Assembly: GCA_001689415.1 (NCBI GenBank) | Contig: LUJM01000043.1 | Location: 1-29,520 of the forward strand | Direction: 5' to 3' | DNA length: 29,520 nucleotides | Source: Bacteroidales bacterium M2 | GTDB taxonomy: Bacteria; Bacteroidota; Bacteroidia; Bacteroidales; Muribaculaceae | Shown here: positions 1-8,396 of the stretch, piece after piece | Position numbering within the stretch: position 1 is the first letter of the stretch | How the letters are laid out: each line of letters begins with the position of its first letter | Notes under the pieces: generated by a model | The model's database searches: none | The model's input: the letters and a program-made list of their open reading frames with translations, nothing else | What the model was told of the DNA's origin: nothing | Program-made: the position numbers and the translations under genes

Positions 1-60
1 CAAGCCATTAACTGAATATCCCTATTTATGGGTTAGATGCACGATGCGGTAATCTAAAGA

Positions 61-266
61 AAGTCGTCGGAGACGACGCAATCATGGTTAACCCCACGAT
101 GCTTGCTTCGTGGGGTACAGAGTCGCCCCCTGGGAAACAGTCCTCGAAGAGGACGCTGTAGATATCATACGGCGTCCTCCGAGGACATCAAACATGGTGC
201 ACATTATCTAACCCCACGAAAAATCGTGGGGTTAACCACAATCACGTCCTCCGAGGACTTTTTTTT
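61..266. repeat. Cluster of repeated short hairpins (non-coding)
   Basis: This stretch is built of short perfect inverted repeats of two recurring types. Type A has arms ACCCCACGA/TCGTGGGGT: arms 91-99 and 108-116 (8-nt loop), and an 11-bp version with arms 209-219 and 224-234 (loop AAAA). Type B has arms GTCCTC/GAGGAC: 140-145/149-154, 174-179/181-186 and 246-251/253-258. A variant, GTCGTC/GACGAC, lies at 63-68/72-77. Type B-like hairpins start at 63, 140, 174 and 246, so three of them are about 72-77 bp apart, with CATGG and TAACCCCACGA motifs between; this suggests a degenerate tandem unit. The last type B hairpin is followed directly by eight T residues (259-266) and would work as a plus-strand terminator. 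No convincing coding frame is present; the 64-codon frame at 103-297 simply reads through the hairpins. Confidence 0.75.
246..266 (+). terminator. Possible plus-strand intrinsic terminator
   Basis: The inverted repeat GTCCTC-C-GAGGAC (246-258) is followed immediately by T8 (259-266). The stem is short (5-6 bp with a tiny loop), so it is a weak candidate. If real, it would end a transcript entering from left of the window. It belongs to the repeated hairpin family described for 61-266. Confidence 0.4.
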
Positions 267-300
267 AAAATTTCCACATGGTGCCTCTAACCCTTAAGCA

Positions 301-340
301 AAAAACACAGTCGGGAGGCCATGCGGCACAGCCTCCCGAC
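301..340 (-). terminator. Intrinsic terminator of the DUF4954 gene
   Basis: A 10-bp perfect stem (arms 310-319 GTCGGGAGGC and 331-340 GCCTCCCGAC) with an 11-nt loop lies 21 bp beyond the stop codon of the minus-strand gene. Read on the minus strand it is followed by TGTGTTTTTTG, a usable U tract. Confidence 0.85.
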
Positions 341-361
341 ATAATTCTTGATTAAACTCTA

Positions 362-2338
362 TCAGATTTCCAAAAGCGACAGCGCGGTTTCGGCAAGGGC
401 TGTCTTCTTGGCGGTATGCTCTTTTACCATAGCCACAAACGGGTCGGCATCGTAGCTGCCTCGTACGCTGATAAAGTCGTCGTCGGCACTGGAGGCGGGA
501 TCGTCGATACCAAAACCGGTACGAGATTTGAGGCTGTACTCTTTGCGGGCATCGTCAAGGAGCATTTCGTTGAGCGAGGTCACGCTATAGAGCCAGCGGT
601 TGATAATCGTGCGTACGTCGTCGGCGGTAAAGGCTTCGACCGGCTTGCCATACCACGACTCCATGATATCGGCAACCCAAGTCCATTCCATTTCGTAATA
701 ACGGGCATGGAGATCGCGCCATATTTGTTCGAGCTCTTCGATTGTGGCGATTGTGCCATCGGTAATTGCATTGCAGATAGCATCAACCTCGCTCTTGGGC
801 GCAAACATGCCGCACACGTCTACCCACTGTCCCGCACCGGCTTTTTCGGTAGGCTTAAGGATACGGCGAAGTTCGGCATCGCTGCAAATGGGTTCTTTGC
901 CCAGTCGGTGGATCACCGAGTTGCCCATGAATTTATCGAGAGCCATGCCGTAGAGCTTGCGACCCTTGCGAAGAGCGCGGGCCTCGATAGTCATGGTCTG
1001 GAAGGTGAAGCGCTCGGCGGTAAGACCGGCTGTGCGCTCGAGGTCGGTCAGCAGCTTGATACCGTCGAGCATCTTGCCTGCGGTGTAGGGGCTGAGCAGG
1101 TTGAAATTGATGCTGTCGAGACGGTGGGGTGTCTTGCGTTTGTCTCGGCGCGGCCACTTCTGCGCATCGCGGATAGTACCTACGCTACGGATATTAATGC
1201 CGGGCACCAAGAACGATTCGCCCCTATTCTCGATAAGGTACGAGAAAGGAAGACGCGAGGTATCGGGGTGGTTGACGTGACGGCCCATTACGAGCGAGAA
1301 TGCGCCGATTTTGGCAGGCCACAATATATACGAGTCACTGGTGGTCTTCGAACCGCGCTCTACTACGCCCTGGTGGATTGGGCCGAGCTTATACATGTGG
1401 TTACTCTGGTTAGAGCCCGAGCCGGCATTGAGGAACGAGAACATACCCGCAATCAGAAGGCTCGATTTGTGCATCGTCACAGTGTATGGTCCGGCAAAAA
1501 TCGCTGCTGCCTCGCCGTTCTCGCAGGCGCAGTTGGCAAAGAACAGCGAATCATGCGCCGAGAATAGGTGTGTAAGGTGTGTGGCCTGGCCGATAAAGCA
1601 GTGGTGGATTACGGCTCCGTCCTCTACCTTGGAGCCTGCGGCGAATACAAAGCCTTCGGCTATGACATCGCGGCCTACGGTAACAGGATCGCTCTTCGAC
1701 GATGTGATTGTTCCGTCGTCGAGACGCATTGCGCCGTCGACTGTAGCATAATCGCCGATATTAACATCGGTTATCTCGCCGGAGTTGATAACATTGGCCT
1801 TGACACCTACGCGGCCACGACGGCCATAGAGTGTACCGGCATGAACCTTAATCATGGTCACAAGGCGCTCTATCATATCGCGGCGGTTGCGGTACATGGC
1901 GATAAGGTAGGCACTCTGTGCCGACATGGTTTCATAGATTGGAACCTCGCGACCACCGGTCTCGTTGAGTACCGACACCTCGGTACTGATACCGAATGTG
2001 CTCTTGAGTGTACCCTCGAGGCGGTCTGCATTTTCAATCACAGCATTGTCGGCAATATCATAGTTGGCGATATAGTTCGATACACTGTTGATATACACGT
2101 CCTTACCCACGCTCACATTGTGCAGGGTCACGTTACTGATACCGCGCTTGCGCTCGATACCGCAGGGCAGATAAAAACTGCCGGTAGAAACATCGAGCTG
2201 TACCTCACCCGAAAATACTACATTGCGAATACGCATCGGATCGAAGCCCTCGGCTACGGTTACACCGGCCCAGTTGCCGCTACATCCGTTCTGTTCAAGA
2301 ACCTGAATCTCTTCTTTTGTCAGACTGCGAAAAGACAT
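362..2338 (-). CDS. DUF4954 family protein (left-handed beta-helix-like)
   Basis: This 658-aa protein matches the Bacteroidetes family DUF4954 over its full usual length, starting with the typical opening MSFRSLTKEEIQVLEQNGC. Residues of about 35-350 contain many short strands with repeated hydrophobic-Gly-Asp/Asn patterns (for example NVTLHNVSVGKDVYI, GDYATVDGAM, GRDVIAEGF), as expected for the left-handed beta-helix of hexapeptide acyltransferases. The C-terminal 250 residues are mostly helical and of unknown role. Family members are annotated as possible UDP-GlcNAc acyltransferase-like proteins, but no activity is established. There is no signal peptide, so it is probably cytoplasmic. It is monocistronic: its own terminator lies at 301-340 and it diverges from the plus-strand operon. 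The start at 2338 is followed by the family's conserved N-terminus. Confidence 0.85.
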   Translation of the reverse strand: MSFRSLTKEEIQVLEQNGCSGNWAGVTVAEGFDPMRIRNVVFSGEVQLDVSTGSFYLPCGIERKRGISNVTLHNVSVGKDVYINSVSNYIANYDIADNAVIENADRLEGTLKSTFGISTEVSVLNETGGREVPIYETMSAQSAYLIAMYRNRRDMIERLVTMIKVHAGTLYGRRGRVGVKANVINSGEITDVNIGDYATVDGAMRLDDGTITSSKSDPVTVGRDVIAEGFVFAAGSKVEDGAVIHHCFIGQATHLTHLFSAHDSLFFANCACENGEAAAIFAGPYTVTMHKSSLLIAGMFSFLNAGSGSNQSNHMYKLGPIHQGVVERGSKTTSDSYILWPAKIGAFSLVMGRHVNHPDTSRLPFSYLIENRGESFLVPGINIRSVGTIRDAQKWPRRDKRKTPHRLDSINFNLLSPYTAGKMLDGIKLLTDLERTAGLTAERFTFQTMTIEARALRKGRKLYGMALDKFMGNSVIHRLGKEPICSDAELRRILKPTEKAGAGQWVDVCGMFAPKSEVDAICNAITDGTIATIEELEQIWRDLHARYYEMEWTWVADIMESWYGKPVEAFTADDVRTIINRWLYSVTSLNEMLLDDARKEYSLKSRTGFGIDDPASSADDDFISVRGSYDADPFVAMVKEHTAKKTALAETALSLLEI

Positions 2339-2397
2339 AAAGCTTATTTTTTGAAAGTTGGTTAGTTGCTTATTTGACCGCGAAATTACGCAAAAAG

Positions 2398-2428
2398 TAT
2401 GAATTATGAAATAATTTAATTATATTTG
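2398..2428 (+). promoter_or_regulatory. Bacteroidetes-type promoter of the 2451-8312 operon
   Basis: TATATTTG at 2421-2428 fits the -7 consensus TAnnTTTG, and TATG at 2398-2401, 19 nt upstream, is a one-mismatch -33 TTTG box. The start codon is at 2451, which gives a leader of about 15-20 nt. The divergent DUF4954 gene must have its promoter in the same 112-bp gap; CAAAAAGTA at 2391-2399 (TACTTTTTG on the minus strand) is a loose -7 candidate. Confidence 0.5.
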
Positions 2429-2450
2429 CATTACAAAACCTGTCTTTACA

Positions 2451-4250
2451 ATGAAAAAGTTCGCTCTATTCCTTTTTACTTTTCTGATTGTTTTCGCTGC
2501 TTTTGGAGAAGACCTTCCCGACAATGTACGCGTCAACGAAGAAATTAACACATACAGAATCATAGCTCGAGAAGGTAAACCATGGCAAATAAAGTCGGAG
2601 ACTAAGCAAGTTTTCGAAGCTATACGCAGCGACGACAATGTTATGGCCACAACTTACTACAACGACAATATAAGTATCGACAAAGCCTCTGCTCCGGGGG
2701 CACAACCGATATACAAACAATGGATCAGCGAAAACAACCTATACGACGATTCGCGCATCTGCGCTCTGCCTATAAGTCTGAAAAAAGGTAAGCCGGTCAA
2801 AGCAGAATTCAAATCTACTTGGAAGAATCCGTTTATTTTCAGCACTTTGTTCATGACGCGCAGCTTCTTTACCGCAAACCTGCGCGTAGAAATCATCGTT
2901 CCCGCCGAACTTGCAAATCGCATCAGTGTCGAAGCCGACAAGTTTACCGAAGGCATGAAGCTCGAAAAGGCCATCGGTGCCAAAGGCGACGTGACTTACA
3001 TCGCTACGGCTACCGACATCAAGCCTTTCGAGACTGAAGACTACAGCCAGCCGATCAGGCTTGCATCGCCTCGAATTCTCATTAAGGGTATTTTTGAAGA
3101 CCTTGGCGCATTGTATTCATATTATCACAAGTTCACCCCGGGCTACGACAATCTGTCGCAAGACATTGTCGCATTGGCAAAGAGCGTCACCGCAAATGCG
3201 CCAAACGATATCGCAAAGATCGACAGCATCGCCGACTGGGTACACCGAAACATCAGGTACGTGGCTATCGAGCACGGTGACTACGCCCTCAGCCCCGCCG
3301 CACCCGACGAAGTGTATCGAAACCGATATGGCGACTGCAAATGCTCGGCATCGCTTATCAAAGGTATGATGAAAGCCGTAGGTATCGACGGCCGACTGGT
3401 ATGGATTGGCACAAACAGTCATTCCGACCTCACATGGGACCGACACCCCGCAATGTCGACCGGCAACCATATGATAGCAGCAGCAATCACCGGCGACAGC
3501 ATTATTTTTGTCGATGGCACTACTCAATTCGCACCGGCCGGACATATACCGGCTGGTATTCGCGGGCAGCAGGCTCTGATCGAAGACGGCGACAAGTATA
3601 TTCTACACACAGTGCCCTCGATTCCTGCACAGGCTTCGCTTCACCACGTCGATATTAAGGCCGTCATCGACCAAGGCAACTTGTCGGGAAAAATATCTCA
3701 CACGTATTCAGGCGACTACAAAAATCTCGTAAACAACATTTGCGGCAGCGTTGCTTCCGACCGTATGGAAAAGAGCCTGACAAGACTCGCTTCTGTAGGG
3801 CGAAACGACATGGAAATATCTGATGCGGTTATAAACGGCGACAGCCTCAACGCTTCTTTCTACGACCGACAGGCTGTCAAGGCTATCGGAAAGAACATCT
3901 ACGTAAAGGTCTCCCCGGTATGGAACTGGCTATGCTCGCCTATCGATAAAGCCGACAAACGACGTCGCCCGGCAGTATTCAATATGCGCGAGAATTCTAC
4001 ATCGAATATCACTCTCGCAATACCACAAGGCATGACCGTAAAATCTGTTCCTAAACCATTCAGCATCGACAACGAATGGTTCAAAGCCGACATACAATAC
4101 TCGGTCGATGATGAATGCGTCTCCTGTACTTCTTCTATACTAATCAAAGAAGGTTTCGTTCCGACCGACAAAGTAGCCGCATGGAACGACTCTTTAAAAT
4201 CTATCATCAAAGCATCTGATTCCAGAATAGTAATCGAAAAATCAATCTAA
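2451..4250 (+). CDS. Exported DUF3857/transglutaminase-like protein
   Basis: This 599-aa protein has a signal peptide (MKKFALFLFTFLIVFAAFGE) followed by a DUF3857-type beta-rich N-terminal region (about 30-220). A transglutaminase-like core (about 240-370) comes next, then a beta-sandwich-like C-terminus. The papain-like triad is visible: Cys296 in RYGDCK, His340 in GNHMIAA and Asp355 in FVDGT. The usual GDCKDKA motif reads GDCKCSA here, so the residues after the nucleophile differ but Cys-Lys is kept. It is probably periplasmic or surface-exposed. Whether these enzymes act as proteases, transglutaminases or peptidoglycan-related hydrolases is generally unknown. The stop is 3 nt before the ATG of the larger paralogue, so the two are surely cotranscribed. 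Confidence 0.85.
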   Translation: MKKFALFLFTFLIVFAAFGEDLPDNVRVNEEINTYRIIAREGKPWQIKSETKQVFEAIRSDDNVMATTYYNDNISIDKASAPGAQPIYKQWISENNLYDDSRICALPISLKKGKPVKAEFKSTWKNPFIFSTLFMTRSFFTANLRVEIIVPAELANRISVEADKFTEGMKLEKAIGAKGDVTYIATATDIKPFETEDYSQPIRLASPRILIKGIFEDLGALYSYYHKFTPGYDNLSQDIVALAKSVTANAPNDIAKIDSIADWVHRNIRYVAIEHGDYALSPAAPDEVYRNRYGDCKCSASLIKGMMKAVGIDGRLVWIGTNSHSDLTWDRHPAMSTGNHMIAAAITGDSIIFVDGTTQFAPAGHIPAGIRGQQALIEDGDKYILHTVPSIPAQASLHHVDIKAVIDQGNLSGKISHTYSGDYKNLVNNICGSVASDRMEKSLTRLASVGRNDMEISDAVINGDSLNASFYDRQAVKAIGKNIYVKVSPVWNWLCSPIDKADKRRRPAVFNMRENSTSNITLAIPQGMTVKSVPKPFSIDNEWFKADIQYSVDDECVSCTSSILIKEGFVPTDKVAAWNDSLKSIIKASDSRIVIEKSI

Positions 4251-4253
4251 GCC

Positions 4254-6404
4254 ATGAAACTCCTTGCACAAGCTTCTATAATCTTATTATCCCTTGCATT
4301 CAGCTCAGGGGTACATGCTATCAGCGTAGATAAAATCAACGAACGCGGTGCCAAACTCGCTTGGAACTCGGAAAATGAGATTTTCGACCCAAACACCCCG
4401 ATTCCCGACAGTATCGCTGCCAAAAACTCGGCGGTGATTATTGCTCGGTTCCGAAGCATCGACGCGCACCACGAACTAAAACCCTCCATTGTAAAAGAGC
4501 AACTTACAGGCGCGGCAAGCAATACCACGAATGTCAAAGAGTTTACGCGCACCATGATCAAGTTACTCGACAAAAACGCCCTCGAGCGATACTCTAAATT
4601 CGAATTCGGCGAAAAAGACGAAAACTGGATGCGCAACCTCAAGCTTTCGTCTGAGGAGGAAGGATTCGGCGCTCGAATATTCAAGCCCGACGGCAAAATG
4701 ATAGTCGTTGACCTATCTCAGGCTCTGCCTATTACTGAAGGAAAAAAGGGTAACAAAAAGAAAAACTACCGCATAGCATTGCCTGGACTTGAAATCGGTG
4801 ATGTTATCGACTTCTTCTACTATTCCGAGGAAATGCGCGAAGAATTCGACATCGCTGCAAGAAATGTCAATTTCGCAGGACGATACCCGATTCTGAACTA
4901 TAAATTAAAATGCATCACCGACAAGGAACTGACCGTGGAGTTAAGGCCGTTCAACGGTGCGCCTCTGCCTAACAACAGCATCGCAGACGGCAGAAACCTG
5001 CTATCGATACATGCTGTGAACCTCAAAGCAATACCGTCGACCAAGTTTGTCAACGAACGCCGACAGGTTCCCTTCTTGCAGATGAGGATTTTGAACAACA
5101 ACGCCACTCTGCGCTTCAAACCCAAGAACGCCCGCACAGGCGGCGTATTCGTCCTTCCTCCAGAGACATACTATTCCGACATTTCTGAATATCTCCGCAA
5201 GTTCAAATACGATTCGGGCATACCCTCGCGTGCCGCGTCGAGAGTCAAGAAATACATCAAGGCCAATCCCGATGCGAAAGTAAAGAAAATTGCCGACTAC
5301 ACTTTTGTTTCGGTGATGTATGAGGCGTTGATCGACAAAACAGGCCACAACCCCACCGAACTCGCATTCATGCTTCGCGATGCCGCCGACAAAGCCAACT
5401 TCACAGCTCCGTCGGCTGTTGGTTTCATCAATTCTTTCAACGATGTACCCGCTTCGCAGATTACTTCGCACAATGCCCCCGACTACATGGCTATGATAGG
5501 CAAATACCCCTACCATACCGCAACTCCGACCATTTCTGCGCCGGGAGAGTGGATATACCTGTACCATAACGAAGAAGGCGGTTGCTTCAGGAAACTCACC
5601 GAAGAAGGCGACAACTTCCCCGAGATGTTCTCTATTCCTCCGACAAAACCGGCCGCAAACACACGCATGGACGAAATCACCCTGACTATCGACACCGAGA
5701 GCACAAAGGCGCAGGCCGATGTGAACATCTCGGCAGTTGGTGCAAGCAAAACTCGTCTGGCAGCACAGTTCAATAACGTCCATTCTTGGATTGAAGAGGC
5801 CGAAAGATATCTTGGAATTGACCCCAAAGACCACTATATCGACAACGACTTCGATGCGATGAAGTACGAAAAAGATATATACGAAGCTATGGAAAGCTCT
5901 ATCGAGATAGCTACCGGCACCAAGCCCGCGAGCGTCGACTCGGTAAGTATCACCTCGCGTGGAATCATGCCCGACGCCAAATCATTCGGATGCTTCTACC
6001 GAGCTTCATTCGACGACTTCTCTATCGACGCAGGCGAGGAAATGATTGTAAATATTGGCAAACTCTTCTCCGACAACGATCGCTTGTCAGGCGACGACCG
6101 TGAGCGTAGCATCGAAGCCACCGGATTTACGCCATACAATTATATCCGTAAACTTCGCATACCTCTGCCCGAGGGATACAGCATCAGCGACGAGGCTCTT
6201 GCCGCACTCAATACGGCTAAATCAAACAATCTCGGCACCTTCACATCCGCTGCCATACTCGACAACAACGAGGTGATAATCGATGTTAACCGCCAGCTGC
6301 TTGCATATATAATACCGGCCGAGATGTGGCCGCAATATCTCGAATTATCCGATGCCGCTGCCGATTTTGCTTCGGCGGCATTGGTTATCAAAAAGAATGA
6401 CTAA
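4254..6404 (+). CDS. Exported DUF3857-type paralogue with a degenerate transglutaminase core
   Basis: This 716-aa protein has a signal peptide (MKLLAQASIILLSLAFSSGVHA) and an extended DUF3857-like N-terminal half (about 55-300). A helical segment then lines up with the transglutaminase core of the preceding gene: IADYTFVSVMYEALI (about 346-360) corresponds to IADWVHRNIRYVAI. Where the neighbour has YGDCKCSASL, this protein has TGHNPTELAF (363-372). The nucleophilic Cys is therefore absent, and no clear GNH...FVDGT pair follows. The C-terminal 250 residues look beta-rich. It is probably a non-catalytic partner, scaffold or substrate-binding protein acting with the 599-aa enzyme. It is cotranscribed with that gene (3-nt gap) and with the helicase (6-nt gap). 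The inactivation call rests on a by-eye alignment. Confidence 0.75.
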   Translation: MKLLAQASIILLSLAFSSGVHAISVDKINERGAKLAWNSENEIFDPNTPIPDSIAAKNSAVIIARFRSIDAHHELKPSIVKEQLTGAASNTTNVKEFTRTMIKLLDKNALERYSKFEFGEKDENWMRNLKLSSEEEGFGARIFKPDGKMIVVDLSQALPITEGKKGNKKKNYRIALPGLEIGDVIDFFYYSEEMREEFDIAARNVNFAGRYPILNYKLKCITDKELTVELRPFNGAPLPNNSIADGRNLLSIHAVNLKAIPSTKFVNERRQVPFLQMRILNNNATLRFKPKNARTGGVFVLPPETYYSDISEYLRKFKYDSGIPSRAASRVKKYIKANPDAKVKKIADYTFVSVMYEALIDKTGHNPTELAFMLRDAADKANFTAPSAVGFINSFNDVPASQITSHNAPDYMAMIGKYPYHTATPTISAPGEWIYLYHNEEGGCFRKLTEEGDNFPEMFSIPPTKPAANTRMDEITLTIDTESTKAQADVNISAVGASKTRLAAQFNNVHSWIEEAERYLGIDPKDHYIDNDFDAMKYEKDIYEAMESSIEIATGTKPASVDSVSITSRGIMPDAKSFGCFYRASFDDFSIDAGEEMIVNIGKLFSDNDRLSGDDRERSIEATGFTPYNYIRKLRIPLPEGYSISDEALAALNTAKSNNLGTFTSAAILDNNEVIIDVNRQLLAYIIPAEMWPQYLELSDAAADFASAALVIKKND

Positions 6405-6410
6405 CACTGT

Positions 6411-8312
6411 ATGAAATCGGCGATTACGAGAATAAACGAACTCCGACAGCTGCTCAAAATCGAGTATGAAGCCGAGAAAGAGGCTCTATCTCGTATCGCC
6501 GACCGCATTGAGCTGAGCCGACTCTCCGACCGTGGTTGGGCATGGTGGCCGTTGAGGATTGGAAACACATACTACAATTCTCTCAACCAGCGCATTGTCG
6601 AAGTCTTCAGGTCGGCCGACATCGACCCCGAAACCGAGCATGAATTCGACTACGGACGCTCGGTCATTTTCTTCACGGCCTCGGGCACGGCCGGCGATAC
6701 ACCAAAGCGCCTGTTCGGTGGCACGGTAAGTTATGTCGACGGCAACCGCATGGCTATAGCCATACCCGACTCGGCTGTTATAGACCGGCTCGACGGCGAC
6801 AACCGACAGCCGGGCGTGATGCTGTCGTTCGACGAGACCTCATACCGGACGATGTTCGACGCTCTCGACGCTCTCGAATCGGCAAAAGGACGCCTCGGCG
6901 AGATTCGCGACATTATTTATTCAACCCAAGCGGTACGCGAGTTGTCGCTCGCCCCGATGACATTCCCATACCTCAACGCATCGCAGCAGCGAGGGGTAAA
7001 CAAAATCCTTCGTGCTCGCGACGTAGCCGTACTCCACGGACCGCCCGGAACCGGAAAGACCACGACCCTCGTCGAAGCTATCTACGAAACTCTACGACGC
7101 GAGAGCCAGGTTATGGTATGCGCCCAAAGCAACAAGGCTGTCGACTGGATATGCGAAAAACTTGTCGACAGGGGCATAAACGTGCTCAGAATCGGCAATC
7201 CCTCGCGTGTCGACGACAAGATGCTCGCTTCGACCTACGAACGACGATTCGAGGCACACCCCGACTACCCTACACTATGGAGCATACGCCAGGCGATGAG
7301 GCAGCTGCATGCCAAACGTGAACGCACCGACAGCTGGCACCAGAAAATCGAACGTCTCAAAGACCGCGCGATAGGTCTCGAACTGCGTATAAACAATGAT
7401 ATTTTCGACTCTGTACAAGTTATAGCTTCCACGCTCGTAGGCAGCGCCTCGCGACAGCTTACAGGCATGCACTTCCCTACTGTTTTTATCGACGAGGCTG
7501 CTCAGGCGCTCGAAGCCGCATGCTGGATACCAATGCGTCGCTGCGACCGCATGATTCTCGCCGGAGACCACTGCCAGTTACCCCCGACTGTCAAATGCTT
7601 TGAGGCAGCTCGCGGCGGCCTCGGCAAGTCGCTTATGGAAAGTATTACCGAGACCCACCCCGAATGTGTGACCCTGCTAACAATGCAATACCGTATGCAC
7701 GCCGACATCATGCGCTTTTCAAGCGATTACTTCTACGGCGGCATGCTCACCGCTGCTCCGGAAGTTTGCGACAGAGGCATACTCGACTTCGACATCCCTA
7801 TCGAATGGGTAGATACATCAACAACCTCAGACAGCAGCGACGACAACGATACTCGCGATTTTCGTGAAGCCTTGGCCGGTGAAACATTTGGACGCATCAA
7901 CCGCGACGAGGCAAGGCTAACTGTCGACACAATCGATGCCTACATCAATCGCATCGGCATAGACAGGATTATCGACGAGCGCATCGACTTCGGCATCATT
8001 TCTCCATATCGCGCACAAGTGCGATATCTGCGTTCGCTCATAAAGCACAAACCTTGGGCCAAGCAGCTTAGAAAGCTGATTTCGGTTAATACCGTCGACG
8101 GTTTTCAAGGTCAGGAGCGCGACGTTATAGTGATTTCACTCGTACGAAGCAATGCCAAGGGCGACATCGGATTTCTCCGCGACCTCAGGCGCATAAACGT
8201 CGCTATCACACGAGCCCGAATGAAACTCATTATAATAGGCGACAGCGCCACCTTATCATCAGCACACTCGTTCTACAGACGACTGCACAAGTATATCGAC
8301 AGCATCAACTGA
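6411..8312 (+). CDS. UPF1/IGHMBP2-like superfamily 1 helicase
   Basis: This 633-aa protein carries all the main SF1B (UPF1-like) motifs in order: Walker A GPPGTGKTTT (210-219), motif II DEAAQ (361-365), motif III GDHCQLPPT (385-393), motif IV QYRMH (426-430), motif V GFQGQERD (564-571) and motif VI VAITRARMKL (597-606). The N-terminal 180 residues include a beta-barrel-like region around FFTASGTAG...GGTVSYV, as in IGHMBP2/UPF1 proteins. It should be a cytoplasmic ATP-dependent 5'-3' DNA and/or RNA helicase or translocase; the substrate cannot be told from sequence. It is the last gene of a three-gene operon whose other two products are exported, an odd pairing. It ends just before a strong terminator. 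Confidence 0.9.
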   Translation: MKSAITRINELRQLLKIEYEAEKEALSRIADRIELSRLSDRGWAWWPLRIGNTYYNSLNQRIVEVFRSADIDPETEHEFDYGRSVIFFTASGTAGDTPKRLFGGTVSYVDGNRMAIAIPDSAVIDRLDGDNRQPGVMLSFDETSYRTMFDALDALESAKGRLGEIRDIIYSTQAVRELSLAPMTFPYLNASQQRGVNKILRARDVAVLHGPPGTGKTTTLVEAIYETLRRESQVMVCAQSNKAVDWICEKLVDRGINVLRIGNPSRVDDKMLASTYERRFEAHPDYPTLWSIRQAMRQLHAKRERTDSWHQKIERLKDRAIGLELRINNDIFDSVQVIASTLVGSASRQLTGMHFPTVFIDEAAQALEAACWIPMRRCDRMILAGDHCQLPPTVKCFEAARGGLGKSLMESITETHPECVTLLTMQYRMHADIMRFSSDYFYGGMLTAAPEVCDRGILDFDIPIEWVDTSTTSDSSDDNDTRDFREALAGETFGRINRDEARLTVDTIDAYINRIGIDRIIDERIDFGIISPYRAQVRYLRSLIKHKPWAKQLRKLISVNTVDGFQGQERDVIVISLVRSNAKGDIGFLRDLRRINVAITRARMKLIIIGDSATLSSAHSFYRRLHKYIDSIN

Positions 8313-8320
8313 CGACTACG

Positions 8321-8374
8321 AAAAAACCTCGGAGAATGCGCTCTCTGCAAGCATCATTCTCCGAGGTTCTATTT
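8321..8374. terminator. Bidirectional terminator between convergent genes
   Basis: A perfect 14-bp stem (arms 8325-8338 AACCTCGGAGAATG and 8355-8368) with a 16-nt loop sits between the helicase stop (8312) and the lipoprotein stop (8397). On the plus strand it is followed by TCTATTTTAT. On the minus strand it is followed by a run of six U (8321-8326), so it probably serves both genes and works best for the minus one. Confidence 0.9.
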
Positions 8375-8396
8375 TATCTGCTTTCGCAATCCCAAC

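Noticed and set aside
61..266. CRISPR array
   Set aside because: The repeats are short palindromes with irregular spacing (77, 34, 72 bp) and the spacers share motifs with each other; no cas genes are present.
103..297. 64-codon plus-strand frame in the hairpin cluster
   Set aside because: It reads straight through the inverted repeats, has no family resemblance, and its sequence is explained by the repeat structure.
416..2365. Two long plus-strand frames (416-1567 and 1568-2365) in the same register, covering nearly all of the DUF4954 gene antisense
   Set aside because: They are mirror-image frames of a real, family-matching minus-strand gene. The protein sequences are low in recognisable motifs and rich in Ala/Val/Gly/Cys/His as expected from antisense reading; a single stop separates them.
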